Of a stretch of DNA of 5,919 nt, positions 5,513 through 5,919 are shown piece after piece. This DNA comes from Oscillospiraceae bacterium. Its GTDB lineage: Bacteria; Bacillota; Clostridia; Oscillospirales; Ruminococcaceae. Location of the stretch: the NCBI GenBank assembly GCA_031285645.1, contig JAITVU010000012.1, positions 1 to 5,919 on the forward strand. The letters run 5' to 3'. The first letter of the stretch is position 1; every line of letters starts with the position of its first letter. Both the position numbers and the translations under genes were made by a program. Under the pieces are notes generated by a model, which was not told the origin of the DNA, made no database searches, and worked only from the letters and a program-made list of their open reading frames with translations.

Positions 5513-5544
5513 GCGCCGGGCCTTGAGCCCGGCGCGCAAGGTTT
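5513..5544 (+). terminator. Terminator of the carboxypeptidase gene
   Basis: Perfect 9-bp GC stem GCGCCGGGC (5513-5521) / GCCCGGCGC (5527-5535), loop CTTGA, then GCAAGGTTTT. It starts 15 bases after the stop. The T-run is short and offset, so termination may be partial. Confidence 0.7.
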
Positions 5545-5625
5545 TAAGCTTTCCGCCATTCTGAACGTACATTTTCAGATCTGTTATTCCGGTCTTAGCG
5601 AAGAATCTATCCTCATTCATTTAGA

Positions 5626-5716
5626 GCCTTTTGCAAAGGCGAGGCTTGTCGCTGATGCCGCGACGGGCACTTCCTTTCCCGCGTCGGAAAGGAACCAAAG
5701 GACGCCGGGAGGGGCC
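5626..5716. repeat. Tandem structured intergenic repeat, copy A
   Basis: First of two 91-bp copies that match at 80 of 91 positions without gaps, 146 bases apart. It forms three consecutive hairpins: GCCTTT/AAAGGC (5626-5640), GTCGC/GCGAC (5648-5664, loop TGATGCC) and TTCCTTTCC/GGAAAGGAA (5671-5694). Just past it GGGGC/GCCCC (5711-5723) can pair. A more diverged upstream part (about 5584-5607, ATTCCGGTCTTAGCGAAGAA) also recurs before copy B. It is non-coding. It looks like a dispersed intergenic repeat of the REP or MITE kind, or a repeated RNA element. Positions 5545-5583, before it, show no feature. Confidence 0.8.
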
Positions 5717-5741
5717 TCGCCCCGTCATTCTGAGCAAAGCT

Positions 5742-5761
5742 AAGAGAGTTTATAATCTCTT
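5742..5761. other. Short hairpin between the two repeat copies
   Basis: AAGAGA (5742-5747) pairs with TCTCTT (5756-5761) around GTTTATAA, followed by TTTAATTT. It could be a weak terminator or part of the second repeat unit, whose left end (CATTCTGAGCAAAGCTAAGA from 5726) matches the left end of the first unit loosely. Confidence 0.4.
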
Positions 5762-5771
5762 TTAATTTAAG

Positions 5772-5862
5772 GCCTTTAGCAAAAGCGAAGCTTGTCGCTC
5801 ATGCCGCGACGGGCACTTCCTTTGTCTCGTCACAAAGGAAGCAAAAGACGCCGGGAGGGGCC
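5772..5862. repeat. Tandem structured intergenic repeat, copy B
   Basis: Second copy of the 91-bp repeat. GTCGC/GCGAC is kept at 5794-5810, with its only change in the loop. The third hairpin is TTCCTTTGT/ACAAAGGAA (5817-5840), in which two base pairs differ from copy A yet remain paired. The first hairpin is weaker here (one C-A mismatch in GCCTTT/AAAAGC). At its right edge a new perfect stem CCGGGAGG/CCTCCCGG (5851-5871) replaces the end stem of copy A. The last 48 bases of the window (5872-5919) show no recognisable feature. Confidence 0.8.
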
Positions 5863-5919
5863 ACCTCCCGGACCCGCCCGGATATGGATAACAGGGAGAA
5901 TTAAAGAGTTTGGGTACGT

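Noticed and set aside
5626..5862. CRISPR array
   Set aside because: Only two long imperfect units of 91 bp with a 55-bp gap; repeat length, divergence and the absence of cas genes do not fit.
5884..5899. GGATAACAGGG, resembling part of the I-SceI recognition site
   Set aside because: Only 11 bases agree and the flanks differ; there is no homing endonuclease or intron context, so it is coincidence.

Overview
The window looks like a chromosomal housekeeping segment from a Clostridia-type Firmicute. The reasons are a stand-alone NifS/NifU iron-sulfur pair, an MtaB-type tRNA methylthiotransferase, an HPr-fold protein with the conserved Ser-46 region, a sporulation/vegetative-type S11 D-Ala-D-Ala carboxypeptidase, strong AGGAGG-like ribosome binding sites and compact stem-loop terminators. 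Coding regions are fairly GC-rich and intergenic regions are AT-rich. I cannot name a genus; an Oscillospiraceae-like gut anaerobe would fit, but that is a guess.

Layout. Positions 1-703 (+) hold the C-terminal two thirds of a cysteine desulfurase, cut by the window edge. Positions 704-963 form a structured intergenic region: a 122-bp multi-hairpin element with imperfect inverted ends, then a second stem-loop. Positions 964-1392 (+) encode an IscU/NifU scaffold. Convergent to it lies mtaB (1678-2985, -), with hairpins between the two genes. Positions 2986-3244 are a divergent promoter region with a near-consensus sigma-A promoter for a 76-aa HPr-like protein (3245-3475, +), which ends in a strong terminator. 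On the opposite strand at about 3553-3722 is a miniature transcription unit: extended -10 promoter, possible 5-codon leader peptide, a 26-aa single-pass membrane protein and a terminator. Positions 3930-5498 (+) encode a secreted D-alanyl-D-alanine carboxypeptidase with an unusual acidic C-terminal tail, followed by a hairpin terminator. The last 420 bases hold no gene that I can support. They contain two tandem copies of a 91-bp structured repeat, with base changes that preserve pairing.

How the genes relate. NifS supplies persulfide sulfur and NifU assembles the Fe-S cluster. MtaB next door carries two predicted [4Fe-4S] clusters and would be a client of that machinery. The HPr-like protein and the carboxypeptidase have separate signals and look like independent transcription units in regulation and cell-wall maturation.

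Nothing here is a clear new multi-gene system. The items most worth checking are the covarying tandem repeat, the small membrane-protein unit, the histidine-less HPr-like protein and the multi-hairpin element after the desulfurase.
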